Positions 6,354 through 15,571 of a stretch of DNA of 22,808 nt are shown piece by piece. This stretch comes from an uncultured Eubacteriales bacterium (GTDB lineage Bacteria; Bacillota; Clostridia; Monoglobales; Monoglobaceae). Every line of letters begins with the position of its first letter. The stretch's first letter is position 1. The stretch spans positions 1 to 22,808 of the forward strand of contig UQOT01000026.1 of NCBI GenBank assembly GCA_900542675.1, given 5' to 3'. Below the pieces are notes generated by a model. That model was not told the DNA's origin and searched no databases. It saw only the letters and a list, made by a program, of their open reading frames with translations. Both the position numbers and the translations under genes were made by a program.

Positions 6354-7553
6354 ATGCTGCGAAATAAAACAATAGTTCTCGGTGTGACAGGCGGAATTGC
6401 TGCGTATAAGGCGCTTGAGCTCTCGTCTCGGCTCGTCAGGGCAGGCGCAGACGTCAAGGTTATAATGACAAAATCTGCTATAGAATTTGTTTCTCCGCTG
6501 AGTTTTGCATCAATTACTAAAAATCAAGTAGTGACCGATATGTTTGATATGCCCGATAAGTGGGATATTAAGCACATATCGCTTGCCAAGGCAGCCGACG
6601 TATTTGTGATTGCGCCATGTACCGCCAATGTAATCGGCAAAATCGCCGGCGGCATCGCCGATGATATGCTGACAACGACCATTCTGGCATGTGAATGTAA
6701 AAAGATTGTTGCTCCTGCGATGAACACCCATATGTATCACAATCCGATTGTTCAGGATAATATCAAAAAACTTATGTCGTATGACGGCTATAGTTTTGTA
6801 ATGCCGTCCGAGGGCAGGCTTGCCTGCGGTGATATCGGCAGGGGCAAGCTTGCCGATGTACGTGATATATTTGACGGTATTTGCCGCGCCACAAGTGTCT
6901 CAGACCTTAAAAACAAAAAAATTGTTATCTCAGCCGGCGCAACGTGCGAAAGTCTTGATCCCGTTCGCTTTATAACCAATCACTCAAGCGGAAAGATGGG
7001 CTTCTCAATCGCAAAAGCCGCATATTTCCGCGGTGCGGACGTGACACTTGTTGCAGGAAGAAATACTTGCCGCAAAATTTCGGGCGTTAAACAGATTAAT
7101 ATCCTCTCCGCTGAGGAAATGCGTGCAGCGGTACTTACAGAAAGCGCGGACGCCGATATTATAATTATGTCTGCGGCGGTTTCGGATTACCGTCCCGCAA
7201 CGGCAAGCGATGAAAAAATCAAAAAATCGGAAAACGCAATGACTCTCAAGCTGGTTAAAAACCCGGATATTTTAAAAGAACTCGGTGAAAAGTACGGCGA
7301 TACAAAACAGGTTATCGGTTTTGCAATGGAAACACAGAACCTGATTGAAAATGCTCAGAAGAAATGCTCGGAAAAGAATGCTGCGTTTATAGTCGCAAAT
7401 AATTTAAAAACCGACGGCGCAGGCTTCGGAACCGAAACCAACATAGCGTCGATAATTGACAAAAACGGCAGCGTAACCAATCTTCAAAAAATGACAAAAC
7501 TCGAACTCGCCAACATAATTTTAGACAGAGCCGTCAAAAACTTAAATAATTGA
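6354..7553 (+). CDS. coaBC: Bifunctional phosphopantothenoylcysteine decarboxylase / phosphopantothenate-cysteine ligase
   Basis: CoaBC makes 4'-phosphopantetheine on the coenzyme A pathway. The N-terminal CoaC half (about 1-180) shows the flavin-binding GVTGGIAAYKA segment (10-20), the catalytic His H74, the PAMN motif (121-124) and the Cys C158 in RLACGD. The CoaB half (about 188-399) begins with the nucleotide-binding KIVISAGAT segment and keeps HSSGKMG and the KIKK lysines. It has 399 residues, the usual size. GAGGTG precedes the ATG at 6354. It lies after a terminator and 13 bases before priA, as in many Bacillota. Confidence 0.96.
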   Translation: MLRNKTIVLGVTGGIAAYKALELSSRLVRAGADVKVIMTKSAIEFVSPLSFASITKNQVVTDMFDMPDKWDIKHISLAKAADVFVIAPCTANVIGKIAGGIADDMLTTTILACECKKIVAPAMNTHMYHNPIVQDNIKKLMSYDGYSFVMPSEGRLACGDIGRGKLADVRDIFDGICRATSVSDLKNKKIVISAGATCESLDPVRFITNHSSGKMGFSIAKAAYFRGADVTLVAGRNTCRKISGVKQINILSAEEMRAAVLTESADADIIIMSAAVSDYRPATASDEKIKKSENAMTLKLVKNPDILKELGEKYGDTKQVIGFAMETQNLIENAQKKCSEKNAAFIVANNLKTDGAGFGTETNIASIIDKNGSVTNLQKMTKLELANIILDRAVKNLNN

Positions 7554-7566
7554 TGTGAGGTAAAAA

Positions 7567-10014
7567 ATGATAGCGCAAATTGTTCTGATAAGCCGGCGGC
7601 ACGTCATAGACCGCTCATTCGACTACAAGGTTCCAAAAGAAATGGAACCCTATATTTCAGTCGGAATACGCGTACTCGTACCGTTCGGGCTGTATAACAA
7701 TTCAGTCGAAGGTCTCGTTGTCGGCACAGCCGAGGAAAGCGAAGTCGGAGTACTTAAATCCATAAGCTCCGTAGTTGACCCGCGCCCCGTATGCTCTCGT
7801 GAAATCCTGAACCTATGCGTATGGATGACACGCAAATATCTTTGTACGTTTTATTCGGCGTTTAAACTCGTTGTGCCACCCAAGATGAAGATTGTCATTC
7901 ACGAATGGCTCAAGCTGACTCCTGCCGCTCAAAGTGAAAACTTAAGCCTTACAAAAGCGCAGAGTGAAGTAATTGACACAATTCGTGAAAACGGTGGTAT
8001 AATCGAATACAGCGACTTATGCAGCGCGCTCAGCTTAAAAAGTCCTCGACGTTCAGTAAGCGCTCTAACGGAAAAAGGATTGATTGAGTCATCGGAAACT
8101 CTTGATGAGTCGATCAAAGAACTCACGGTCAGGGTTCCTAAGCTCACCATACAGCCGGATGAAGCCTACGCCATAGCGGACGAGCTTTATAAAAAACGTG
8201 CGCACGTTCAAGCGGATATGCTCCTCTGCCTTGCGGACAGCGAAAAACTTACAACAGCCGAGCTTATAGCAATGTCAAACGGGAATTACGGCTCGCTCGC
8301 CCGGCTTACCGAGCTCGGTTATGTAGAAATTGAGACTGAGCGTAAAATCCGTGAACCGTATAATGAGGAAGATTACGCAAAATCGGACGGATATGAACCC
8401 ACAGCCGAGCAAAGACCGATTATCGACTATGTTAATAACTTAATCGAAAACGGAAACCGAGAGGAAATTTTAATACGCGGCGTAACGGGAAGTGGCAAAA
8501 CCGAGGTCTTTCTACAAACAATTAGAAAGTGCATAATGTCCGGCAAGCGCGCAATTATGCTTGTGCCCGAAATCGCGTTGACTCCGCAGATGGTTGAGCG
8601 GTTCGTGAGCCGCTTTGGAAAAAAAGTTGCGGTAATGCACAGCGGACTGTCCTACGGTGAAAGATTTGACCAATGGTCGAAAATCAGGAACAATGAGGTT
8701 GACGTCGTTGTTGGCGCAAGAAGCGCGATATTTGCGCCGCTTGAAAATATAGGCCTTATCATTATGGATGAGGAACACGAAAGCAGCTATAAATCCGAAA
8801 TATCGCCGCGGTACCACGCGCGTGAAGTTGCAAGGTTCCGCGCAAAATACTGCGGTGCAACGCTTATTATGGCGTCTGCAACACCATCGGTTGACAGCTA
8901 CCACCGTGCGCTGAATAACGAATACACTCTGTTTGAAATGAATAACAGATACAATAACAACAGTCTGCCCGAGGTTCAGGTTGTTGATATGCGCAGCGAA
9001 ATTTTCGACTACCACAATATGTCGCCAATCAGCAATCGGCTTCAGTTTGAGATAAGAAAGAATATTGAACGCGGTGAAAAGACGATACTTTTCTTAAACA
9101 GGCGAGGATACAACACGTTTGTCTCCTGCCGAGAGTGCGGCTATGTTGCAGAGTGCAAGGAATGCAGCATACCTCTTACTTATCACAAGTTCACAAACAA
9201 GCTCACTTGCCACTACTGCGGATACACAAGGGATAATCTCACCGTATGTCCCGAGTGCGGCTCAAAACACGTAAAATTTTTCGGCACCGGAACACAGAAA
9301 ATCGAGGACGAACTCAAAGCTCTGTTTCCGACAGCTGGAATTCTCAGAATGGACAAAGACACAACATACACAAAGGGCAGTCACGAGCAAATTTTAAACA
9401 GTTTTAAGGGCGGTGACGCCGATATACTCCTCGGCACACAAATGGTAACTAAGGGACTTGACTTCGGATCTGTTACTCTTGTCGGTGTTTTAGCGGCAGA
9501 TGCATCACTAGGAGCTGATGATTTTCGTGCAAACGAAAAGACTTTTTCCCTGCTTACTCAAGTCTGCGGCCGCGCAGGTCGCGGCGACCTGCCGGGCAGG
9601 GCGATTATACAGACGTATCAGCCGAAAAACTCAATAATTGAATTTGCAAAAAGCCAAAATTACCTTGAGTTTTTCAAAAACGAAATTAAATTCAGAAAAC
9701 GCTTGAATTATCCGCCGTTTTGTGACATAATAAGCATATTGGTTCAAGGCGAAAAAGAGCAGCTTGTAAAGGATAAGATTACGGGAATACACGCATACCT
9801 GAAAAAAGCTTGCGGGCATAACAAGAATTATATTTCCCTCTCTCCTCCTCTGCCCGCGCCGATTATAAAAATCAAAAACAACTACAGATACAGAATACTT
9901 ATAAAGGCATTAAATGCCGACCGTGCGCTTCATATTCTTAAAAAGCTAAACGATGAGCACAGCGGCGGCAGAACAACGCTTATTATAGATGTAAATCCTG
10001 TAAATATGAATTAG
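7567..10014 (+). CDS. priA: Primosomal replication-restart helicase PriA
   Basis: PriA is a superfamily 2 DNA helicase that recognises stalled forks and reloads the replication machinery. It has 815 residues. The N-terminal DNA-binding domain covers about the first 250 residues. The Walker A motif GVTGSGKT lies near 304-311 and DEEH at about 401-404. The zinc-binding insert has eight cysteines in four CxxC pairs (521/524, 530/533, 548/551, 561/564). Downstream helicase motifs include GTQMVTKGLDF and QVCGRAGR. The gene follows coaBC by 13 bases with GAGG before the ATG, and ends just before def. All catalytic motifs are present, so the enzyme should be active. Confidence 0.97.
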   Translation: MIAQIVLISRRHVIDRSFDYKVPKEMEPYISVGIRVLVPFGLYNNSVEGLVVGTAEESEVGVLKSISSVVDPRPVCSREILNLCVWMTRKYLCTFYSAFKLVVPPKMKIVIHEWLKLTPAAQSENLSLTKAQSEVIDTIRENGGIIEYSDLCSALSLKSPRRSVSALTEKGLIESSETLDESIKELTVRVPKLTIQPDEAYAIADELYKKRAHVQADMLLCLADSEKLTTAELIAMSNGNYGSLARLTELGYVEIETERKIREPYNEEDYAKSDGYEPTAEQRPIIDYVNNLIENGNREEILIRGVTGSGKTEVFLQTIRKCIMSGKRAIMLVPEIALTPQMVERFVSRFGKKVAVMHSGLSYGERFDQWSKIRNNEVDVVVGARSAIFAPLENIGLIIMDEEHESSYKSEISPRYHAREVARFRAKYCGATLIMASATPSVDSYHRALNNEYTLFEMNNRYNNNSLPEVQVVDMRSEIFDYHNMSPISNRLQFEIRKNIERGEKTILFLNRRGYNTFVSCRECGYVAECKECSIPLTYHKFTNKLTCHYCGYTRDNLTVCPECGSKHVKFFGTGTQKIEDELKALFPTAGILRMDKDTTYTKGSHEQILNSFKGGDADILLGTQMVTKGLDFGSVTLVGVLAADASLGADDFRANEKTFSLLTQVCGRAGRGDLPGRAIIQTYQPKNSIIEFAKSQNYLEFFKNEIKFRKRLNYPPFCDIISILVQGEKEQLVKDKITGIHAYLKKACGHNKNYISLSPPLPAPIIKIKNNYRYRILIKALNADRALHILKKLNDEHSGGRTTLIIDVNPVNMN

Positions 10015-10025
10015 GAGTGAAAACA

Positions 10026-10484
10026 ATGGCAATCAGAAACATAGTAAAACTCGGCGATGATATACTTAAAAAGAAGTGCCGCGAGGTCAAGAAGATAGAC
10101 GACAGAATTATCTGCCTTTTAGACGATATGATTGAAACGCTTAAAGAAGCAAACGGCGTCGGTCTTGCGGCACCGCAGGTCGGTGTACTTAAAAGAATAG
10201 CGATTGTAGATACCGGCGATGCGATTTTAGAGCTGATTAACCCCGAGATTATCTACACCGAAGGTGAGCAGACCGACGCCGAGGGCTGTCTCAGCTATCC
10301 CGGCAGATACGGGCTTGTAACGCGCCCCAAAGTCGTTAAGATTAAAGCTACCGATAGAAACGGAGCAGAGTACGAATATACTGGCGAGGAGCTTACCGCA
10401 CGCGCTTTTTGCCACGAAATTGACCACTTAGACGGTCACTTCTTCACTGAGAAAGTAACCGAATGGGTTGAAACCGATGATTAA
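10026..10484 (+). CDS. def: Peptide deformylase
   Basis: Def removes the formyl group from the N-terminal methionine of new proteins. The 152-residue protein has all three metal-site motifs: GVGLAAPQ (44-51), EGCLS with ligand C88 (86-90) and HEIDH (130-134). I chose the ATG at 10026, with AGGAG 8 bases upstream; a GTG at 10017 overlaps that Shine-Dalgarno. In many relatives fmt follows def. Here the end of def overlaps an unrelated exported protein gene by 8 bases instead. Confidence 0.95.
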   Translation: MAIRNIVKLGDDILKKKCREVKKIDDRIICLLDDMIETLKEANGVGLAAPQVGVLKRIAIVDTGDAILELINPEIIYTEGEQTDAEGCLSYPGRYGLVTRPKVVKIKATDRNGAEYEYTGEELTARAFCHEIDHLDGHFFTEKVTEWVETDD

Positions 10485-11442
10485 AATATATAAAAAATCT
10501 GTATTATTTCTGCTTACCGTTATATTTTTCGTACTCACAGTGCAGCTTAACTGTTTTGCAGACCAAGATACCGAAGCGACCGCAAAGTATGTGCTTTCAA
10601 AAACGCCTCTGCCGATAAGCGCATCAGTCGGCGGTGAATGGGCTGTTATAGGTATAAAGCGTGCAGACGTTCAGCCAAACGCACGGTATTTTGAAAACTA
10701 TATAATCCGCGCACGTGCAAAGCTTGACAGCGGTGAGGAAATAGGCAAAAAGTATACCGAATACTCGCGCATAGCTCTTGCATTCTCAGCACTCGGCGAA
10801 GATGCGAAAGAGTACGGTATTTTAAGTTATATAAACGACTATGATAACGTTATAGTTCAGGGAATAAACGGACCGATATATGCGCTTGAGGCAAAGCATG
10901 CTGTAGGAGATACGGATACAGAAACGCGCGACAGATATATTAACTATATTCTAAGCTGTCAGAACGCTGATGGCTCGTTCGGTCTCGGTCAGAATATACC
11001 GGATGTTGATATTACGGCCATGGCAATCGGGGCGCTATGCAGATATAAAGACACGAATTTGAAAATTTATGATGCGGTAAACCGTGCGTTTTTATATCTT
11101 TCGTCGGTTCAACATTCAAACGGCGGGTTTAATGAAAACTCGTTCGATACAGAAATCAGCTGTGAATCAACCGCTCAGGTCATTATCGCAATGAAACGCT
11201 ACGGACTTGACGAAAACTGCGGATTTTTTGTAAAAAACGGCTGTACACCCTATACCGCTCTTAGTCTGTTCAGATGCGAAAGCGGCGGCTACAAACATAA
11301 GACATACGATTCGCAGGAAAACCAGATGTCGACCGAGCAGGCTCTGCTTGCACTCACGGAGCTAAAGCGCGACCCTGCTGCTTTAAAATATGACAACATA
11401 TGGTTTGATGCAAATCTTAAATATATCGAAAGTTTAAAATAA
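10477..11442 (+). CDS. Exported alpha/alpha-toroid protein (prenyltransferase/intrinsic-factor-like fold)
   Basis: The 321-residue protein starts with a signal peptide (1-28, cleavage after CFA). The mature part shows helix-pair repeats of the toroid fold shared by terpene cyclases, prenyltransferases and transcobalamin. Examples are QNADGSFG (162-169), QHSNGGFN (212-219), PDVDITAM (175-182) and MSTEQAL (284-290). The cyclase motif DxDDTA is degenerate (D176, D178, then Ile) and the protein is exported, so cyclase activity is unlikely. Its start overlaps def by 8 bases, and a DUF4430 lipoprotein and an ECF transporter follow. The toroid plus DUF4430 pair reproduces, on two chains, the two domains of intrinsic factor, so I infer corrinoid binding outside the cell. 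The fold is fairly sure; the ligand is inference. The TTG at 10468 is a less likely start. Confidence 0.8.
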   Translation: MIKIYKKSVLFLLTVIFFVLTVQLNCFADQDTEATAKYVLSKTPLPISASVGGEWAVIGIKRADVQPNARYFENYIIRARAKLDSGEEIGKKYTEYSRIALAFSALGEDAKEYGILSYINDYDNVIVQGINGPIYALEAKHAVGDTDTETRDRYINYILSCQNADGSFGLGQNIPDVDITAMAIGALCRYKDTNLKIYDAVNRAFLYLSSVQHSNGGFNENSFDTEISCESTAQVIIAMKRYGLDENCGFFVKNGCTPYTALSLFRCESGGYKHKTYDSQENQMSTEQALLALTELKRDPAALKYDNIWFDANLKYIESLK

Positions 11443-11455
11443 GAAAATAATTATT

Positions 11456-12229
11456 ATGAAATTAATATACAAAGCATTAAAAATCGCGCTAGTATTCTGC
11501 ATAGTATTTTCACTTTCATCGTGCGGAACCGCCGATTTATCGTCGGTTAAACCGACAGCGGCAGCAAATACGCAAGCCGAAAGCTACGAGAATACGGTTA
11601 CGCAAAAATTCAGTGCACAAAACACCGAAAGCTCGCCGCAGCCCGCGGCTGCAGCGACGCACAGCGCAAGCCAAACAGCGCAAAGTCCCGAAAGTGCAAA
11701 AAATCAGGTATCTTCAAATAATTCCGTTCAAAATACCGAAGAGCATACATCTGTATCCGACTCTTCAACCGAACACAAAACTACAGAAGACGCAGCGGGT
11801 AGCTCCGAGCAATCGGACGAAAGCAAGCCTAAGGAGCCTGAGCGAAATACCTGCACATTTACAATTGACTGCAAAAACGCGCTTATGAGCGACAAACTAT
11901 CAGAAACAATGAGAAGCATTCTGCCTGCAAATGGCATAATATACTCCGCAACAGTAGAATTTACGGACGGAGAGTCAGTATTTGACATACTTTCGCGCAT
12001 AACACGTCAGAATAATATACCTATGGAATTCTCATACACACCCGGATTTAACAGCTACTATGTTGAAGGTATTAACTCACTGCGCGAGCTTGACTGCGGC
12101 AGTGAGTCGGGCTGGATGTACAAAGTAAACGACACATTTCCGAACTACGGCTGCAGCAGTTATACCGTAAGCTCGGGCGATAATATAGGTTTTTATTACA
12201 CTGTAACCCAAGGCGAGGATTTGAAATAA
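11456..12229 (+). CDS. DUF4430 (transcobalamin C-terminal-like) lipoprotein
   Basis: The 257-residue protein has a lipoprotein signal with lipobox LSSC, so C23 should be lipidated and the protein held on the outer face of the membrane. Residues 24-130 are a long Ser/Thr/Gln/Glu/Ala-rich spacer. The C-terminal DUF4430 domain covers about 133-250 and includes GESVFDILSRI and the family core SGWMYKVNDTFPNYG (218-232), ending in GDNIGFYYT. DUF4430 is related to the C-terminal beta domain of transcobalamin and intrinsic factor. It sits between the exported toroid protein and ecfT (2 bases before ecfT), so it probably delivers ligand to that transporter. No strong ribosome binding site precedes the ATG; coupling from the upstream gene (13 bases away) is likely. 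Ligand assignment to a corrinoid is inference. Confidence 0.85.
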   Translation: MKLIYKALKIALVFCIVFSLSSCGTADLSSVKPTAAANTQAESYENTVTQKFSAQNTESSPQPAAAATHSASQTAQSPESAKNQVSSNNSVQNTEEHTSVSDSSTEHKTTEDAAGSSEQSDESKPKEPERNTCTFTIDCKNALMSDKLSETMRSILPANGIIYSATVEFTDGESVFDILSRITRQNNIPMEFSYTPGFNSYYVEGINSLRELDCGSESGWMYKVNDTFPNYGCSSYTVSSGDNIGFYYTVTQGEDLK

Positions 12230-12231
12230 AT

Positions 12232-13116
12232 ATGAGAGATGAATTTTCGAGATTTCACCCTATTAACAACTTTATATATTTTTCTGCCGTAATCACATTT
12301 TCGGCAATATACAGAGAACCGGGACTTTTAATTATCTCACTTTTCTGCGCATCAGTTTATTCGCTGTACTTAAGCGGCAGAAAGTCACTCAGTTTGAGTT
12401 TTAAGGTAATCTTACCCATCGCTCTGTTTGCAGCTTTAATAAACGCCCTGTTCAATCACAACGGTATGACGGTGCTGCGCTATCTTCCGACCGGAAACCC
12501 GATTACGCTCGAGTCAATAATATTCGGTATCTGCGCCGCGCTTTTACTATCCTGTGTCATTCTATGGTTTTTCTGCTTAAACAAAGTCATAACATCGGAC
12601 AAGTTTATCTATCTTTTCGGCAGAATTATTCCGTCACTGTCACTTGTTTTATCAATGATACTGAGATACGTTCCTTTATTTAAGGAACAGCACCAAAGAG
12701 TATCCGCCGCACAGAGATCACTTGAAAACTGCACCGATAAAAGCCTTAAAACAAGGCTCAGACACAGCTTAAACGTATTTTCGATTATGCTTACGTGGTC
12801 GCTTGAAAATTCAATTCTGACTGCCGATTCAATGAATTCAAGAGGATATGGATTAAAGGGCAGGACAGCGTTTTCGTACTATAAATTCTACTTTCGTGAC
12901 GGTGTGCTTATTGCAGCTCAGCTCGCACTCATCACGCTTCAGATTATGCTGACGGTTTTCGGCTGCTCAAAATCCGAATTTTATCCGTTCTATGAATATC
13001 AAATAAACGCAGTTAAAATCTTCGGATATATATCATACTCGCTGATATGTCTGCTTCCCATAATAATCAATCTAACGGAGGATATAAAATGGAATTATTT
13101 TCGATCAAGGATTTAA
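12232..13116 (+). CDS. ecfT: ECF transporter transmembrane (T) component EcfT/CbiQ-like
   Basis: EcfT couples ATP hydrolysis by the two ATPases to toppling of the S component in vitamin import. The 294-residue protein has several hydrophobic helices (about 12-28, 31-47, 56-74, 95-115, 131-146, 223-243, 264-282). A long cytoplasmic coupling region lies between about 147 and 215. It carries ILRYVPLF and the second coupling motif SMNSRGYG (200-207), close to the A-x-x-R-G type that docks into the ATPases. It starts 2 bases after the lipoprotein gene and overlaps the ATPase/S fusion gene by 28 bases, so these genes form one operon. Confidence 0.9.
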   Translation: MRDEFSRFHPINNFIYFSAVITFSAIYREPGLLIISLFCASVYSLYLSGRKSLSLSFKVILPIALFAALINALFNHNGMTVLRYLPTGNPITLESIIFGICAALLLSCVILWFFCLNKVITSDKFIYLFGRIIPSLSLVLSMILRYVPLFKEQHQRVSAAQRSLENCTDKSLKTRLRHSLNVFSIMLTWSLENSILTADSMNSRGYGLKGRTAFSYYKFYFRDGVLIAAQLALITLQIMLTVFGCSKSEFYPFYEYQINAVKIFGYISYSLICLLPIIINLTEDIKWNYFRSRI

Positions 13117-15530
13117 ACTTTTCTTATACAAACGGCAGAAATAATTTCGCCCTCAAAAATATCAGCTTTGACATAAAAAGCGGAGAATTTATAACGCTAT
13201 GCGGAAAGTCGGGCTGCGGCAAAACAACGCTTTTAAAGCAGCTTAAAACCGCACTTACACCAAGCGGATACCGCTCGGGAAGCGTAACATTTTCCGGAAC
13301 TCCGCTTGATAAGCTGACAGCAAAAAACCAAGCGTCCGAAATAGGATTTGTTATGCAAAAGGCAGAAAATCAGATAGTGACCGACAAGGTATGGCACGAA
13401 ATGGCGTTCGGCCTTGAAAGTCTCGGATACGACACAGATGAAATAAGGCTCAGAGTCTCGGAGATGGCGAGCTTCTTCGGAATTCAGTCGTGGTTTTACA
13501 GAGACACTAATACGCTGTCGGGCGGACAAAAACAGCTATTAAGTCTCGCATCCGTTATGGTGCTTGAGCCCAAAATTCTCATCCTTGACGAGCCGACAGC
13601 ACAGCTTGACCCAATCTCTGCCGGCGACTTTATGCAAATGCTGCTTAAGATTAACTGTGAGTTCGGCACTGCAATACTGATTTCCGCGCACAACCTTGAG
13701 GAAGTAGTTCCGATTTCCGACAGAATGATAGTTATGGAAAACGGAAGGATTATTGCCGACAGCGACCCGAGGAGCGTAATTCTCAATCTACGCAATACGG
13801 GAAACGAAATGTTCACGGCAATGCCCGCCCCCGCGCAGATTTTTGCAAGCGTTGACAGCGGCGCAAACTGCCCTTTGACCGTACGCGAGGGCAGGGACTG
13901 GATAAGTGATTTCACGATTGGTAAAAAAATACGAAATATCCCTATCAGAACACTTGGGTATAACAAAGACGATGTCGTGCTCAGAGCCAAAAATATATGG
14001 TTCAGATATGAAAAGCACGACAACGATATACTCAAAAACGTTTCGCTCAATCTCTGCAGCGGTGAATGGCAATCAATAGTCGGCAGTACGGGCGTCGGAA
14101 AGAGTACTTTTCTTTCAATTCTCGCAGGGCTGAACGAACCATACCGCGGCAGTGTGGATTTGTGCGGAAGCCGAGTGTGCCTGCTTCCTCAAGACCCAAC
14201 AACGATTTTTGAAAAATCAACTGTGCTTGATGACCTTATGCAGGGAGTCAAAAAAGATGATACTGCGTATCTCAAAAGCATTATAAACCTCTGCGACTTA
14301 AACGAGCTGCTCTATATGCACCCGTATGATTTGTCGGGCGGCGAACAGCAGCGCGCCGCACTCGCAAAAGTCTTGCTGAGACGCCCAAAGGTATTATTGC
14401 TTGACGAACCGACAAAGGGACTTGACGCACATTTTAAAAAGAAACTTGCCGGAATACTGTTAAACCTCAAAATACGAGGGATTTCAATAATAACAGTATC
14501 GCACGATATCGAGTTTTGTGCCCAGTATTCGGACAACTGCGCCTTTTTATTCGACGGTGAGATTATCTCAAAGGATGAACCGCGCGCTTTTTTCTCGGGC
14601 AACAATTTCTATACGACAACAGCCAACAGAATTGCCCGCCATATAATTCCGAATGCGATAACGACCGATGATGTTATATATGCAATCGGCGGCTCACCGG
14701 CCGTCACCGCCGCGCCTAAAAACGATATAAATAACAGTTCTGACAAAAACGATACTGATTTTAAGCCGCCTAAAGACTTAAAGCCTGTTAAAACCAATAT
14801 TATGAGCGGAAAGGCAAGCGGAAGTTCTATATTCTTTTCGGTATTATCACTTCTGCTTATTCCTATTTTTATTTATTTGGGTGCAAAGTATATACCCGAT
14901 AGGCCGTATTACTATACGGGAACCATTACAATAATACTGTCCGTTATCCCGTTTGTGCTTATGTTTGAAGGCCGAAAGCCACAGGCGCGCGAGCTTGTGA
15001 CAATATCGGTTCTATGCACGCTCGGAGTTGTCGGCAGACTGGCATTTTATATGGTACCGCAGTTCAAACCGACTGTTGCTATAATAATCATATCTGCGAT
15101 GGCTCTCGGCTCACAGCGCGGATTTTTAATAGGCGTCATCACAATGTTTGTATCAAACATCTTTTTGGGACAAGGTCCGTGGACGCCGTGGCAAATGTTT
15201 GCCTGCGGACTTATCGGATTTATTGCCGGATTTATGTATAAAAAAGAGGCAATACCCAAAACAGTCGTTCCGATATGCGTATTCGGTTTTATTGCGACAA
15301 TCCTAATCTATGGAGGGATTATGAATCCTGCATCTCTGCTTTTAAGCGGAGCGGAGATAAATCTGCCGTCACTTGCGGCATACTATATTTCCGGACTTCC
15401 GTATGATATAATTCACGCGCTGTCTACCGTAATATTTTTAGCGGTACTCGCAAAACCAATGCTTACTAAGCTTGACAGAGTAAAACAAAAATACGGTCTG
15501 CTGCTGAAGGGAGAAAATTCATATAATTAA
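13089..15530 (+). CDS. Triple fusion: two ECF ATPases plus an S component
   Basis: One 813-residue chain holds three transporter parts. ATPase 1 (about 1-240) has Walker A GKSGCGKTT (39-47), LSGGQ (143-147), Walker B ILILDE (163-168) and H201. ATPase 2 (about 295-500) has GSTGVGKST (332-340), LSGGE (415-419), VLLLDE (435-440) and H472. A polar linker (about 540-578) leads to a C-terminal membrane domain (about 580-790) with helices near 581-598, 612-626, 635-656, 664-697, 725-742 and 775-788. That domain contains QGPWTPWQMFACG (695-707), typical of a group of ECF S components that includes predicted cobalamin carriers. All ATPase motifs are intact. I chose the ATG at 13089 because GGAGG stands 7 bases before it. 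With ecfT this makes a complete dedicated ECF transporter. Corrinoid as substrate is inferred from neighbours. Confidence 0.9.
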   Translation: MELFSIKDLNFSYTNGRNNFALKNISFDIKSGEFITLCGKSGCGKTTLLKQLKTALTPSGYRSGSVTFSGTPLDKLTAKNQASEIGFVMQKAENQIVTDKVWHEMAFGLESLGYDTDEIRLRVSEMASFFGIQSWFYRDTNTLSGGQKQLLSLASVMVLEPKILILDEPTAQLDPISAGDFMQMLLKINCEFGTAILISAHNLEEVVPISDRMIVMENGRIIADSDPRSVILNLRNTGNEMFTAMPAPAQIFASVDSGANCPLTVREGRDWISDFTIGKKIRNIPIRTLGYNKDDVVLRAKNIWFRYEKHDNDILKNVSLNLCSGEWQSIVGSTGVGKSTFLSILAGLNEPYRGSVDLCGSRVCLLPQDPTTIFEKSTVLDDLMQGVKKDDTAYLKSIINLCDLNELLYMHPYDLSGGEQQRAALAKVLLRRPKVLLLDEPTKGLDAHFKKKLAGILLNLKIRGISIITVSHDIEFCAQYSDNCAFLFDGEIISKDEPRAFFSGNNFYTTTANRIARHIIPNAITTDDVIYAIGGSPAVTAAPKNDINNSSDKNDTDFKPPKDLKPVKTNIMSGKASGSSIFFSVLSLLLIPIFIYLGAKYIPDRPYYYTGTITIILSVIPFVLMFEGRKPQARELVTISVLCTLGVVGRLAFYMVPQFKPTVAIIIISAMALGSQRGFLIGVITMFVSNIFLGQGPWTPWQMFACGLIGFIAGFMYKKEAIPKTVVPICVFGFIATILIYGGIMNPASLLLSGAEINLPSLAAYYISGLPYDIIHALSTVIFLAVLAKPMLTKLDRVKQKYGLLLKGENSYN

Positions 15531-15536
15531 AAACGA

Positions 15537-15559
15537 AGGGCTTCCCAATCGGAAGCCCT
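15537..15559. terminator. Bidirectional intrinsic terminator between converging operons
   Basis: A perfect 9-bp stem (15537-15545 with 15551-15559) has a 5-base loop. On the minus strand TTCGTTTTT follows; on the plus strand CTTGATTTTT follows. It lies 7 bases after the ECF fusion gene and 13 bases past the stop of the SLH gene, so it can end both transcripts. Confidence 0.85.
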
Positions 15560-15571
15560 CTTGATTTTTAA

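Noticed and set aside
10477..11442. Terpene cyclase or prenyltransferase enzyme
   Set aside because: The protein carries an export signal, and the DxDDTA catalytic motif is degenerate (D-V-D-I-T-A). Context with DUF4430 and an ECF importer fits a binding protein better.
13496..14050. 184-codon open frame antisense to the ATPase fusion
   Set aside because: It lies wholly within intact ABC ATPase coding sequence with all motifs on the plus strand, and has no family resemblance.
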